Position numbers and translations under genes: made by a program. 64,000 bases of DNA. It comes from Gibbula magus. Lineage: Eukaryota > Mollusca > Gastropoda > Trochida > Trochidae. Under the pieces are notes generated by a model. The model worked only from the letters and a program-made list of their open reading frames with translations. It did no database searches and was not told the origin of the DNA. This document shows, one piece after another, positions 19,801 to 33,342 of this stretch (the stretch's first letter is position 1; each line of letters starts with the position of its first letter). The stretch is from assembly GCA_936450465.1 (NCBI GenBank), contig OW388298.1, forward strand, positions 4,262,035 to 4,326,034. The letters are read 5' to 3'.

Positions 19801-22800
19801 ATGTCACTCCAGTGGCTACTCTAGCCTCCATGTCACTCTAGTGGCTACTCTAGCCTCCATGTCACTCAAGTGGCTATTCTAGCCTCCATGTCACTCCAGT
19901 GGCTACTCTAGCCTCCATGACACTCCAGTGGCTACTCTAGCCTCCATGTCACTCCAGTGGGGTCTCTAGCCTCCATGTCACTCCAGTGGCTACTATAGCC
20001 TCCATGTCACTCCAGTGTCTACTCTAGCCTCCATGTCACTCAAGTGGCTATTCTAGCCTCCATGTCACTCCAGTGGCTACTCTAGCCTCCATGTCACTCC
20101 AGTGGCTACTCTAGCCTCCATGTCACTCCAGTGGCTACTCTAGCCTCCATGTCACTCCATTGGCTACTCAAGCCTCCATGTCACTCAAGTGGGGTCTCTA
20201 GCCTACATGTCACTCCAGTGGCTACTCTAGCCTCCATGTCACTCCAGTGGCTACTCTAGCCTCCATGTCACTCCAGTGGCTACTCTAGCCTCCATGTCAC
20301 TCCAGTGGGGTCTCTAGCCTCCATGTCACTCCAGTGGCTACTTGAGCCTCCATGTCACTTCGGTGGGGTCTCTAGCCTCCATGTCACTCCAGTGGCTACT
20401 CTAGCCTCAATGTTACTCCAGTGGCTACTCTAGCCTCCATGTCACTCCAGTGGCTACTCTAGCCTCCATGTCACTCCAGTGGGGTCTCTAGCCTCCATGT
20501 CACTCCAGTGGCTACTCTAGCCTCCATGTCACTCCAGTGGGGTCTCTAGCCTCCATGTCACTCCAGTGGCTACTCTAGCCTCCATGACACTCCAGTGGCT
20601 ACTCTAGCCTCCATGTCACTCCAGTGGCTAATCTAGCCTCCATGTCACTCTAGTGGCTACTCTAGCCTCCATGTCACTCAAGTGGCTATTCTAGCCTACA
20701 TGTCACTCCAGTGGCTACTCTAGCCTCCATGTCACTCCAGTGGCTACTCTAGCCTCCATGTCACTCAAGTGGGGTCTCTAGCCTCCATGTCACTCCAGTG
20801 GCTACTCTAGCCTCCATGTCACTCCAGTGGCTACTCTAGCCTCCATGTCACTCCAGTGGCTACTCTAGCCTCCATGTCACTCCAGTGGCTACTCTAGCCT
20901 CCATGACGCTCCAGTGGCTACTCTAGCCTCCATATCACTCCAGTGGCTACTCTAGCCTCCATGTCACTCCAGTGGCTACTCTAGCCTCCATGTCACTCCA
21001 GTGTCTATTCTAGCCTCCATGTCACTCCAGTGGCTACTCTAGCCTCCATGACACTCCGGAGGCTACTCTAGCCTCCATGTCACTCCAGTGGGGTCTCTAG
21101 CCTCTATGTCACTCCAGTGGCTACTCTAGCCTTCATGTCACTCCAGTGGCTACTCTAGCCTCCATGTCACTTAAGTGGCTACTCTAGCCTCCATGACACT
21201 CCAGTGGCTACTCTAGCCTCCATGTCACTCCAGTGGCTACTCGAGCCTCCATGTCACGCCAGTGGGGTCTCGAGCCTCCATGTCACGCCAGTGGGGTCTC
21301 TAGCCTCCATGTCACTCCAGTGGCTACTCGAGCCTCCATGTCACTCCAGTGGGGTCTCTAGCCTCCATGTCACTCAATTGGCTACTCTAGCCTCCATGTC
21401 ACTCCAGTGGCTACTCTAGCCTCAATGTCACTCCAGTGGCTACTCTAGAATCCATGTCACTACAGTGGCTACTCGAGCCTCCATGTCACTCCAGTGGCTA
21501 CTCGAGCCTCCATGTCACTCCAGTGGCTACTCTAGCCTCCATGTCACTCCAGTGGGGTCTCTAGCCTCCATGTCACTCCAGTGGCTGCTCTAGCCTCCAT
21601 GTCACTCCAGTGGCTGCTCTTGCCTCCATGTCACTCCAGTGGCTGCTCTAGCCTCCATGTCACTCCAGTGGCTACTCTAGCCTCCATGTCACTCCAGTGG
21701 CTACTCTAGCCTCAATGTCACTCCAGTGGCTGCTCTAGCCTCCATGTCACTCCAGTGGCTGCTCTAGCCTCCATGTCACTCCAGTGGCTACTCTAGCCTC
21801 CATGTCACTCCAGTGGCTACTCTAGCCTCCATGTCACTCCAGTTGCTGCTCTAGCCTCCATGTCACTCCAGTGGCTACTCTAGCCTCCATGACACTCCAG
21901 TGGCTACTCTAGCCTCCATGTCACTCCAGTGGCTACTCGAGCCTCCATGTCACTCCAGTGGGGTCTCTAGCCTCCATGTCACTCCAGTGGCTACTCGAGC
22001 CTCCATGTCACTCCAGTGGGGTCTCTAGCCTCCATGTCACTCCAGTGGCTACTCTAGCCTCCATGTCATTCCAGTGGGGTCTCTAGCCTCCATGCCACCA
22101 AGTGGCTACTCTAGCCTCCATGTCACTAAAGTGGCTACTCTAGCCTCCATGACACTCCAGTGGGGTCTCTAGCCTCCATGTCACTCCAGTGGCTACTCTA
22201 GCCTCCATGTCACTCCAGTGGCTACTCTAGCCTCCATGACACTCCAGTGGCTACTCTAGCCTCCATGTCACTCCAGTGGCTACTCGAGCCTCCATGTCAC
22301 TCCAGTGGGGTCTCTAGCCTCCATGTCACTCCAGTGGCTACTCTAGCCTCCATGTCACTCCAGTGGGGTCTCTAGCCTCCATGTCACTCCAGTGTCTACT
22401 CTAGCCTCAATGTTACTCCAGTGGCTACTCTAGCCTCAATGTTACTCCAGTGGCTACTCTAGCCTCCATGTCACTCCAGTGGCTACTCTAGCCTCCATGT
22501 CACTCCAGTGGGGTCTCTAGCCTCCATGTCACTCCAGTGGCTACTCTAGCCTCAATGTCACTCCAGTGGCTACTCTAGCCTCCATGTCACTCCAGTGGCT
22601 ACTCTAGCCTCCATGTCACTCTAGTGGCTACTCTAGCCTCCATGTCACTCAAGTGGCTATTCTAGCCTCCATGTCACTCCAGTGGCTACTCTAGCCTCCA
22701 TGACACTCCAGTGGCTACTCTAGCCTCCATGTCACTCCAGTGGGGTCTCTAGCCTCCATGTCACTCCAGTGGCTACTATAGCCTCCATGTCACTCCAGTG

Positions 22801-25800
22801 TCTACTCTAGCCTCCATGTCACTCAAGTGGCTATTCTAGCCTCCATGTCACTCCAGTGGCTACTCTAGCCTCCATGTCACTCCAGTGGCTACTCTAGCCT
22901 CCATGTCACTCCAGTGGCTACTCTAGCCTCCATGTCACTCCAGTGGCTACTCTAGCCTCCATGTCACTCAAGTGGGGTCTCTAGCCTACATGTCACTCCA
23001 GTGGCTACTCTAGCCTCCATGTCACTCCAGTGGCTACTCTAGCCTCCATGTCACTCCAGTGGCTACTCTAGCCTCCATGTCACTCCAGTGGGGTCTCTAG
23101 CCTCCATGTCACTCCAGTGGCTACTCGAGCCTCCATGTCACTCCGGTGGGGTCTCTAGCCTCCATGTCACTCCAGTGGCTACTCTAGCCTCAATGTTACT
23201 CCAGTGGCTACTCTAGCCTCCATGTCACTCCAGTGGCTACTCTAGCCTCCATGTCACTCCAGTGGGGTCTCTAGCCTCCATGTCACTCCAGTGGCTACTC
23301 TAGCCTCCATGTCACTCCAGTGGGGTCTCTAGCCTCCATGTCACTCCAGTGGCTACTCTAGCCTCCATGACACTCCAGTGGCTACTCTAGCCTCCATGTC
23401 ACTCCAGTGGCTAATCTAGCCTCCATGTCACTCCAGTGGCTACTCTAGCCTCCATGTCACTCAAGTGGCTATTCTAGCCTACATGTCACTCCAGTGGCTA
23501 CTCTAGCCTCCATGTCACTCCAGTGGCTACTCTAGCCTCCATGTCACTCAAGTGGGGTCTCTAGCCTCCATGTCACTCCAGTGGCTACTCTAGCCTCCAT
23601 GTCACTCCAGTGGCTACTCTAGCCTCCATGTCTCTCCAGTGGCTACTCTAGCCTCCATGTCACTCCAGTGGCTACTCTAGCCTCCATGACGCTCCAGTGG
23701 CTACTCTAGCCTCCATATCACTCCAGTGGCTACTCTAGCCTCCATGTCACTCCAGTGGCTACTCTAGCCTCCATGTCACTCCAGTGTCTATTCTAGCCTC
23801 CATGTCACTCCAGTGGCTACTCTAGCCTCCATGACACTCCAGAGGCTACTCTAGCCTCCATGTCACTCCAGTGGGGTCTCTAGCCTCTATGTCACTCCAG
23901 TGGCTACTCTAGCCTTCATGTCACTCCAGTGGCTACTCTAGCCTCCATGTCACTTAAGTGGCTACTCTAGCCTCCATGACACTCCAGTGGCTACTCTAGC
24001 CTCCATGTAACTCCAGTGGCTACTCGAGCCTCCATGTCACGCCAGTGGGGTCTCGAGCCTCCATGTCACGCCAGTGGGGTCTCTAGCCTCCATGTCACTC
24101 CAGTGGCTACTCGAGCCTCCATGTCACTCCAGTGGGGTCTCTAGCCTCCATGTCACTCAATTGGCTACTCTAGCCTCCATGTCACTCCAGTGGCTACTCT
24201 AGCCTCCATGTCACTCCAGTGGGGTCTCTAGCCTCCATGTCACTCCAGTGGCTACTCTAGCCTCCATGACACTCCAGTGGCTACTCTAGCCTCCATGTCA
24301 CTCCAGTGGCTAATCTAGCCTCCATGTCACTCTAGTGGCTACTCTAGCCTCCATGTCACTCAAGTGGCTATTCTAGCCTACATGTCACTCCAGTGGCTAC
24401 TTTAGCCTCCATGTCACTCCAGTGGCTACTCTAGCCTCCATGTCACTCAAGTGGGGTCTCTAGCCTCCATGTCACTCCAGTGGCTACTCTAGCCTCCATG
24501 TCACTCCAGTGGCTACTCTAGCCTCCATGTCTCTCCAGTGGCTACTCTAGCCTCCATGTCACTCCAGTGGCTACTCTAGCTTCCATGACGCTCCAGTGGC
24601 TACTCTAGCCTCCATATCACTCCAGTGGCTACTCTAGCCTCCATGTCACTCCAGTGGCTACTCTAGCCTCCATGTCACTCCAGTGTCTATTCTAGCCTCC
24701 ATGTCACTCCAGTGGCTACTCTAGCCTCCATGACACTCCAGAGGCTACTCTAGCCTCCATGTCACTCCAGTGGGGTCTCTAGCCTCTATGTCACTCCAGT
24801 GGCTACTCTAGCCTTCATGTCACTCCAGTGGCTACTCTAGCCTCCATGTCACTTAAGTGGCTACTCTAGCCTCCATGACACTCCAGTGGCTACTCTAGCC
24901 TCCATGTCACTCCAGTGGCTACTCGAGCCTCCATGTCACGCCAGTGGGGTCTCGAGCCTCCATGTCACGCCAGTGGGGTCTCTAGCCTCCATGTCACTCC
25001 AGTGGCTACTCGAGCCTCCATGTCACTCCAGTGGGGTCTCTAGCCTCCATGTCACTCAATTGGCTACTCTAGCCTCCATGTCACTCCAGTGGCTACTCTA
25101 GCCTCAATGTCACTCCAGTGGCTACTCTAGAATCCATGTCACTACAGTGGCTACTCGAGCCTCCATGTCACTCCAGTGGCTACTCGAGCCTCCATGTCAC
25201 TCCAGTGGCTACTCTAGCCTCCATGTCACTCCAGTGGGGTCTCTAGCCTCCATGTCACTCCAGTGGCTGCTCTAGCCTCCATGTCACTCCAGTGGCTGCT
25301 CTTGCCTCCATGTCACTCCAGTGGCTGCTCTAGCCTCCATGTCACTCCAGTGGCTACTCTAGCCTCCATGTCACTCCAGTGGCTACTCTAGCCTCAATGT
25401 CACTCCAGTGGCTGCTCTAGCCTCCATGACACTCCAGTGGCTGCTCTAGCCTCCATGTCACTCCAGTGGCTACTCTAGCCTCCATGTCACTCCAGTGGCT
25501 ACTCTAGCCTCCATGTCACTCCAGTTGCTGCTCTAGCCTCCATGTCACTCCAGTGGCTACTCTAGCCTCCATGTCACTCCAGTGGCTACTCTAGCCTCCA
25601 TGTCACTCCAGTGGCTACTCAAGCCTCCATGTCACTCCACTGGCTACTCTAGCCCCCATGTCACTCCAGTGGCTGCTCTAGCCTCCATGTCACTCCAGTG
25701 GCTAATCTAGCCTCCATGTCACTCCAGTGGCTACTCTAGCCTCCATGTCACTCCAGTGGCTACTCTAGCCTCCATGTCACTCCAGTGGCTACTCTAGCCT

Positions 25801-26294
25801 CCATGTCACTCCAGTGGCTACTATAGCCTCCATGTCACTCCAGTGGCTACTCTAGCCTCCATGTCACTCCAGTGGCTATTCTAGCCTCCATGTCACTCCA
25901 GTGGCTACTCTAGCCTCCATGTCACTCCAGTGGCTACTCTAGCCTCCATAACACTCCAGTGGCTACTCTAGCCTCCATGTCACTCCAGTGGGGTCTCTAG
26001 CCTCCATGTCACTCCAGTGGCTATTCTAGCCTCCATGTCACACCAGTGGCTACTCTAGCCTCCATGTCACTCCAGTGGCTACTCAAGCCTCCATGTCACT
26101 CCAGTGGCTATTCTAGCCTCCATGACACTCCAGTGGCTACTCTTGCATCCATGTCACTCCAGTGGTTACTCTAGCCTCCATGTCACTCCAGTGGCTACTC
26201 TAGCCTCCATGTCACTCCAGTGGCTATTCTAGCCTGCATGTCACTCCAGTCGCTACTCTAGCCTTCATGTCACTCCAGTCGCTACTCTAGCCTC
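16876..26294. repeat. 29-bp satellite array (about 325 units)
   Basis: Tandem units of 29 bp, CTCCAGTGGCTACTCTAGCC plus TCCATGTCA. Two main variants alternate irregularly: GGCTACTCT and GGGGTCTCT. Longer duplications are superimposed. Rare variants recur at fixed distances: GCCACCAAGTGG at 19311 and 22094 (2,783 bp), TCTCTCCAGT at 23631 and 24530 (899 bp), and an identical 216-bp frame at 21204 and 24886 (3,682 bp, equal to 2,783 plus 899). TCTTGCC variants at 17791 and 18951 are 1,160 bp (40 units) apart. As 29 is not a multiple of three, long frames are rare; the two 71-codon frames are by-products. Confidence 0.97.
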
Positions 26295-29200
26295 TAATCT
26301 AGTTATTATTCACCATCTGCAGGGATGAGACACAACTAGTCTAGTTATTATTCACTATTAGCAGGGATGAGACACAAGCAGACTAGTTATTATCCACCAT
26401 CAGCAGGGATATGAGACACCAGTTGTCTAGTTATTATTCACCATCAGCAGGGAGAGACACAAGCAGTCTAGTTATTGTTCACCTTCAGCAGGGATGAGAC
26501 ACAAGTTGTCTAGTTATTATTCACCACTAGCAGGGATGAGACAGAACTAATCTAGTTGTTATTCACCATCAGCAGGGATGAGACACAAGTAGTCTAGTTA
26601 TTATTCACCATCAGCAGGGATGAGATACAAGCAGTCTAGTGATTATTCACATTTAGCAGGGATGAGACAAACTTGTCTAGTAATAATTCACCATTATCAG
26701 GGATGAGACACAAGTAGTCTAGTTATTATTAACGACTATTAGGGATGAAACACAATTAGTCAAGTTATTATTCACTACTATTAGGGATGAGACACAAATA
26801 GTCTAGTTATTATTCACCATTAGCAGGGATGAGACACCAGTTTTCTAGTTATTATTCACCATTAGCAGGGATGCGACACAACTAGTCTAGTTATTATTCA
26901 CAATTAGCAGGGATGAGACACAACTAGTCTACTTAGTATTCACCATTAGCAGGGATGAGACACAATTAGTCTAGTTATTATTCACCATTAGCAGGGATGA
27001 GACAGAACTAATCTAGTTGTTATTCACCATCAGCAGGGATGAGACACAAGTAGTCTAGTTATTATTCAACATCAGCAGGGATGAGATACAAGCAGTCTAG
27101 TGATTATTCACCATTAGCAGGGATGAGACACAACTAGTCTAGTTATTATTCGTCATTAGCAGGGATGAGACACAAGTAGTCTAGTTATTATTCACCACTA
27201 GCAAGGATGAAACACAACTAGTCTAGATATTGTTCACCATTAGTAGGGATGAGACACAAGTAGGCTAGTTATTATTCACCATCAGCATTGATGAGACACA
27301 ACTAGTCTAGTTATTAACAACCAATTGCAGGGATGAGACACAACTAGTTTAGTTATTATTCATCATCAGCAGGAATGAGACACAACTAGTCTTGTTATTA
27401 TTCACCATTAGCTGGGATGAGACACAACTAATCTTGTTATTATTCACCATCAGCTGGGACGAGACACAATTAGTCTAGTTATTATTCACCATTAGCATTG
27501 ATGAGACAGAACTAATCTAGTTGTTATTCACCATCAACAGGGATGAGACACAAGTAGTCTAGTTATTATTCACCATCAGCAGGGATGGGATATAAGCAGT
27601 CTAGTGATTATTCACCTTCAGCAGGGATGAGACACAAGTAGTCTTGTTATTATTCACCATTAGTAGGGATGATACACAAGTAGGCTAGTTATTATTCACT
27701 ATCAGCATTGATGAGACACAACTAGTCTAGTTATTATTCACCATTTGCAGGGATGAGACACAACTAGTTTAGTTATTATTCATCATCAGCAGGGATGAGA
27801 CACAAGTAGTCTAGTTATTATTCACCACTATTAGGGATGAGACACAATTAGTCCAGTTATTATTCACTACTAATAGGGATGAGACACAAGTAGTCTAGTT
27901 ATTATTCACCACTAGCAGGGATGAGACACAAGTAGTCTAGTTATTATTCACCACTATTAGGGATGAGACACAATTAGTCCAGTTATTATTCACTACTATT
28001 AGGGTTGAGACACAACTAGTCTAGTTATTATTCACCACTAGCAGTTATGAGACACAACTAGTCTAGTTATTAGTCACCATTAGCAGGGATGAGACACAAC
28101 TAGTCTAGTTATTATTCACCACTAGCAGGGATGAGAAACAACTACTCTATTTATTATTCACCTTTAGCAGGGATGAGATAAATGCAGTCTAGTTATTATT
28201 CACCATTAGCAGGGATGAGACACAACTAGTCTAGTTATTATTTACCATTAGCAGGGATGAGACACAAGTAGTCTAGTTATTATTCACCATTAGCATTGAT
28301 GAGACACAACTAGTCTAGTTATTATTCACCATTAGCAGGGATGAGACACAAGTAGTCTAGTTATAATTCATCATTAGAAGGGATGATACACAACTAGTCT
28401 AGTTATTATTCACCACTTGCTGGGATGAGACACAACTTGTCTAGTTATTATTCATCATTAGTAGGGATGAGACACAAGTAGGCTAGTTATTATTCAACAC
28501 TAGCAGGGATAAGACACAACTAGTCTAGTTATTATTCACCATCAGCAGGGATGAGACACAATTAGTCCAGTTATTGTTCACCATCAGCAGGGATGAGACA
28601 CAAGTTTTCTAGTTATTATTCACCATTGGCAGGGATGAGACACAACTAGTCTAGTTATTATTCACCATCAGCAGGGATGAGACATAAGTAGGCTAGTTAT
28701 TATTCACCATTAGCAGGGATGAGACACAACTAGTCTATTTATTATTCACCATTGGCAGGGATGAGACACAAGTAATCTACTTATCATTCACCAATAGCAG
28801 GGATGAGACACAACTAGTCTAGTTATTATTCACCATTAGCAGGGATGAGACACAAGTTGTCTAGTTATTGTTCACCATCAGCAGGGATGAGACACAAGCA
28901 GTCTAGTTATTGTTCACCATCAGCAGGGATGAGGCACAAGTTGTCTAGTGATTATTCACCATTAGCAGGGATGAGACACAAGTAATCTAGGTATTATTCA
29001 CCATTTGCAGGGATGAGACACAACTAGTCTAGTTATTATTCACCATTAGCAGGGATGAGACACAGGCAGTCTAGTTATTATTCACCATCAGCAGGGATTA
29101 GACACCAGTTGTCTAGTTATTATTCACCAATAGCAGGGATGAAACGAAACTAGTCTAGTTAGTATTCACCATCAGCAGGGATGAGACACAAGTAGTCTAG

Positions 29201-30140
29201 TTATTATTCACCATCAGCAGGGATGAGACACTAGTAGTCTAGTTATTATTCACCATTAGCAGGGATGAGACACAACTAGTCTAGTTATTATTCACCATTA
29301 GCAGGGATGAGTCACAATTAGTCTAGTTATTATCCACCACTGGCAGGGATGAGACACACGTTGTCTAGTTATTATTCACCATAAGCAGGGATGAGACACA
29401 ACTTGTCTAGTTATTATTCACCATTGGCAGGGATGAGACACAACTAGTCTAGTTATTATTCACCACTAGCAGGGATGAGACACAACTAGTCTAGTTATTA
29501 TTCACCATCAACAGGGATGAGCCATAAGTTGTCTAGTTATTATTCACCATTAGCAGGGATGAGACACAAGTAATCTAGGTATTATTCACCATTTGCAGGG
29601 ATGAGAAACAACTAGTCTAGTTATTGTTCACCATCAGCAGGGATGAGACACAAGTAGTCTAGTTATTGTTCACCATCAGTAGGGATGAGGCACAAGTTGT
29701 CTAGTGATTATTCACCATTAGCAGGGATGAGACACAAGTAATCTAGGTATTATTCACCATTTGCAGGGATGAGACACAACTAGTCTAGTTACTATTCACC
29801 ATTAGCAGGGATGAGACACAGGCAGTCTAGTTATTATTCACCATCAGCAGGGATTAGACACCAGTTGTCTAGTTATTATTCACCAATAGCAGGGATGAAA
29901 CGAAACTAGTCTAGTTAGTATTCACCATCAGCAGGGATGAGACACAAGTAGTCTAGTTTTTATTCACCATCAGCAGGGATGAGACACTATTAGTCTAGTT
30001 ATTATTCACCATTAGCAGGGATGAGACACAACTAGTCTAGTTATTATTCACCATTAGCAGGGATGAGTCACAATTAGTCTAGTTATTATCCACCACTAGC
30101 AGGGATGAGACACACGTTGTCTTGTTATTATTCACCATTA
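26295..30140. repeat. 42-bp satellite array, left part (about 92 units)
   Basis: Tandem 42-bp units GTCTAGTTATTATTCACCAT plus TAGCAGGGATGAGACACAAGTA. The array begins directly at the end of the 29-bp satellite, joined at a CTAG shared by both units. It ends at 30140, where a 13.27-kb element interrupts a monomer. The same array resumes at 43409. Unit variants (CATCAGC/CATTAGC/CACTAGC; AAGTA/AACTA/AAGCA/AAGTT) are mixed. Confidence 0.97.
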
Positions 30141-30402
30141 TAGCCCAGCGGGTAAATGCAATTTTCCAACCGAATTGTGCACAACGTGATGCAAGCATGA
30201 AATTTGGCATGATTGTAGCTTATACTCATATAATCATATACAGATCGAGAGGCCTCGCAATTTTTTTTATATTTTCTTATTTTTGGGGGGAAAAAGTGAA
30301 AAAAATAATTTATCCCCCTAATTTAATCATAACGTTTTTTTAAATTCTCTGATTCTTACAAATCATATATCAACTTGTTGGAAATTCAAAGCTGAACATT
30401 TT
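30141..30402 (+). repeat. Left terminal inverted repeat of the giant element
   Basis: About 260 bp matching the reverse complement of 43163-43408 with scattered substitutions and small indels. Shared landmarks are CAGCGGGTA, GTGATGCAAGCAT, ATCGAGAGGCCTCGCAA, a GGGG-AAAAAGTGAAAAAAAT stretch, and GGAAATTCAAAGCTGAACAT at the inner edge. Divergence between the arms suggests the element is not very recent. Confidence 0.9.
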
Positions 30403-33342
30403 GCATCTATGTATAATTTTCTATCTTTAACGGTTGAGGCTAGAGAGGTCATTTTATGTCACTGATACAGTCATTTTTCAATTAAATAGGGGAAATGGCG
30501 GACTTGATATTGTTTTACTTGTTACAAATATTTTTTTGTCACTTATGTAATTGAGGGGCATTGACTTAATAAAATATTCAATCATAATAATCATGTTTTG
30601 TTTTCAATCACCTGATGTCCTTATCACTGATCTTCATTGTAAAGAGTTGTGCTTGAAACAGTACATGGACAAGGGAAATTAGAGTGATCTCCCCTTGTGC
30701 AATGTTGACATCTATTATCAAAGTTTGACCTCTAGAGTTTTCTTTACAAGTAGAATGTGAATATCGCTGATATTTGACTCTTTTTGGAGAAAAAACATCT
30801 GCTAACAAGGTAAGAATTTTGATTTTTATGTAGAAAGAATTTTTAAAAGAATAAATGTAATCAATTTTGAGAAAAAAAGTAGTTTTTTTTCTGTATGAAA
30901 TGTCTAGCTCCAGACAGCGAGTAACCGGTCCGTGACGTCATTATATACTCGCTGCCATCAGAAGGTGTTCGGTTGAGAAAGCTCTAAAACAGCGCCTGCA
31001 GCAAGTGATTGCTGTCACGTTCCAAAACTAAACTTCTAACTCTTAGGACTCGCTTTACAACTCCGTACAGCGACACAGGAACAGAAGCCGTTAAACGAAT
31101 ATTTGTGTGATTGTATTTGGGTTACTATCGCTTTATTGAAACAATAAAACTTTTCGTTCAATTGCCGAGGTCATTAAACATGATTTATTTAACCAAAAAC
31201 AGCAACAATACTTATATTCCTACGCATAACGCATTGTAACACTCTCGAACCGATTGCTTGGTATGTTGACTAAGCCTTTGGTTCTTGGCTATCCGTGACG
31301 TCATATTCAAATGTTGTCAACTGGGTTGACAACAATGCCCCCATGAAAGAAGGCAGGGCCACTACCGTAGAGCCAATCGGAGGTAGAGCGCCCTGACTAG
31401 GAGGTTGTATGAAATGTGTTATCATCAATCCAAAAATCATCACAATTGCCTTAAAACATATTCATAGGCTTGAAAACAATATTTTATGCCAAGTATTTAC
31501 TTGAAAATTACAATAATAGCTTTTTAAAATTATTTGCAACACACAAAATGTTTAAGATCAATATTGTTTAGATGCTATTTCCATCAACAAGGTACAATGG
31601 CAATAACAAATGACAGGGCCTCTGTTGATAACCTCTGTGAAAATAAGAAATCAAAATGAAAATTTAGTAACATTTGAAGATGTGATACTATTTTTAACCT
31701 TGTTTCATAAATATTTTTATGCTCTATAGAATTTTGACAAAATGGTGGAAAATGCTTTAAAAAAGATGAGAACCAGAACCTACAATCAGGACGCCTTTTG
31801 ACAGGACAAGACAGGTAATCTATGGTTAATATAATATATGTATTTTATTTGAAACAAAAGTTTCAATTAGAACTAGAATTTATATTCATTTAGCTTTTGG
31901 AAGACATTTAATGAAAAAACACTGTAAGATAAATATTTCAATTTTAAAGGGAAAGTTTTATCACCAGTCTATCGACAGCAACCGCCATCTTGCTTTTTGG
32001 GCATTACATGAAATAAAAACACCCTATATTTTACCAAATTTTGCAACGTTTTATTAATAAAACATATAGAATGATAGAATATTCACATAGTAACACATTA
32101 CATATAATAACATTAATAAACAATATGCTGTTAGGCCGTAGCGAAATTTTCCTTGTTCATAGCGCCTATGAATTGCTTCACTTATCATTGTTTTTATTTT
32201 TTCAACAAATGTGTGCTTGTCTTTACCAAGTCATAAAATGATTTCCTTCATTAATATATTACAATTGGAATGTGTTTTCATCATTATTAATAGCATATAT
32301 ATATATGCATCTTCACAACGTCACGGGCGTAACGAAAATATTTCCATATCTTCTCACTCCGCCCTTGACCTCATCCTTCCTATTTTCAGTGCTAAGATTT
32401 TAACGTACTGCAGGTTAATCTGATAGGCCAATCAGAAGACAGCTTGCAATATGAACTTCTGACGTAATAGACTTGATCTATATTTAGACTGGAAAACACC
32501 TTTTCTAATTCGTCCAATTTCTCCGCTAATTTTGGGTCGCAAACTGTAGCACACTTTTGACAGTATTTTGATCAGTCCAGGACTTGTACAAACTTTCAAT
32601 TGAGGCAATAAAATAATTTCAATTCGCTTTCATAAACCTGTTATCGATAATCAAAACGTCGAAGCGGACAGCTTCAATAGGCAATAAAGTTGGCACATGG
32701 AGTGGACGCACTGTTACGATGTTACTGTATGATGACTGCCAAACTGGATACATTCATAATTTTCGCGTATGATTTTGCGCATGTTATCAGGTATCGTTTG
32801 TTAATTTCACAATTTTGAAGCTGGAAGTACGTTGAATGATTCAATTTAGTTGGTTGTCTTAGTTTTTAAAAAGTCATATATAAGTTAAAAAAATAACTAG
32901 CATGTGTTATTCACTCCGAAATCGAAGAAATCAAGTTTTTCACAAAATACCAAATAACTCGTGTGGCATCATGGTATTTCGATTAAACAATCTCAATTAT
33001 TTAATACTGAACTACATACCGAAAATACAGGCTGTATAACGCTTTTAAACAAACTGTGATTTGATTTATTGTTTGATAAACTGTACTCTAACTAACTCTT
33101 ATTTATAAACGTTAATTTTTTTAAATAAGCACGTTATACTAATTGAAATAGTATTATTCAATGCTAGGATTTGTATTCAAATCTTTTAACTATGTTTGAA
33201 CGTGGGTATTTCTCATTTGCATATGAACTACATATGTCTCTGTTATAAACTTAACAATCAACTTATAACACTTCCTGGCTCGCATTTGGTCTTCTTTCTT
33301 AATTAGCATGTTTATGATAATATATTTTCATGTATTAAAGTA
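30403..33342. other. 5' non-coding region of the giant element
   Basis: About 2.9 kb between the left inverted repeat and the mariner. No long frame. Promoter-like islands occur at 30910-30960 and 31290-31400 (CRE palindromes, CCAAT words) and near 32400-32470 (GGCCAATCAG, TGACGTAA). An exon-like segment at 31730-31814 sits between CTCTATAG and G|GTAATC and could encode MVENALKKMRTRTYNQ before a stop. Another strong donor, AACAAG|GTAAGAATT, lies at 30808. These may be 5' exons of the family gene, but I cannot join them to it. Confidence 0.4.
30915..30954 (+). promoter_or_regulatory. CRE plus TATA inside a small hairpin
   Basis: The arms CAGCGAGTA (30915-30923) and TACTCGCTG (30946-30954) are inverted copies. 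Between them lie a perfect CRE TGACGTCA (30933-30940) and, directly after it, TTATATA (30941-30947). A second CRE lies at 31296-31303. This is a plausible core promoter for the element's plus-strand gene. No transcript evidence is available. Confidence 0.35.

Noticed and set aside
21204..21419. 71-codon frame, repeated identically at 24886-25101
   Set aside because: It is made wholly of 29-bp satellite units whose frame shifts each unit. The identity reflects the 3,682-bp duplication, not coding constraint.
26295..30140. Regular short repeats suggesting a CRISPR array
   Set aside because: There are no unique spacers between the units; the 42-bp monomers follow one another directly, and the context is eukaryotic.
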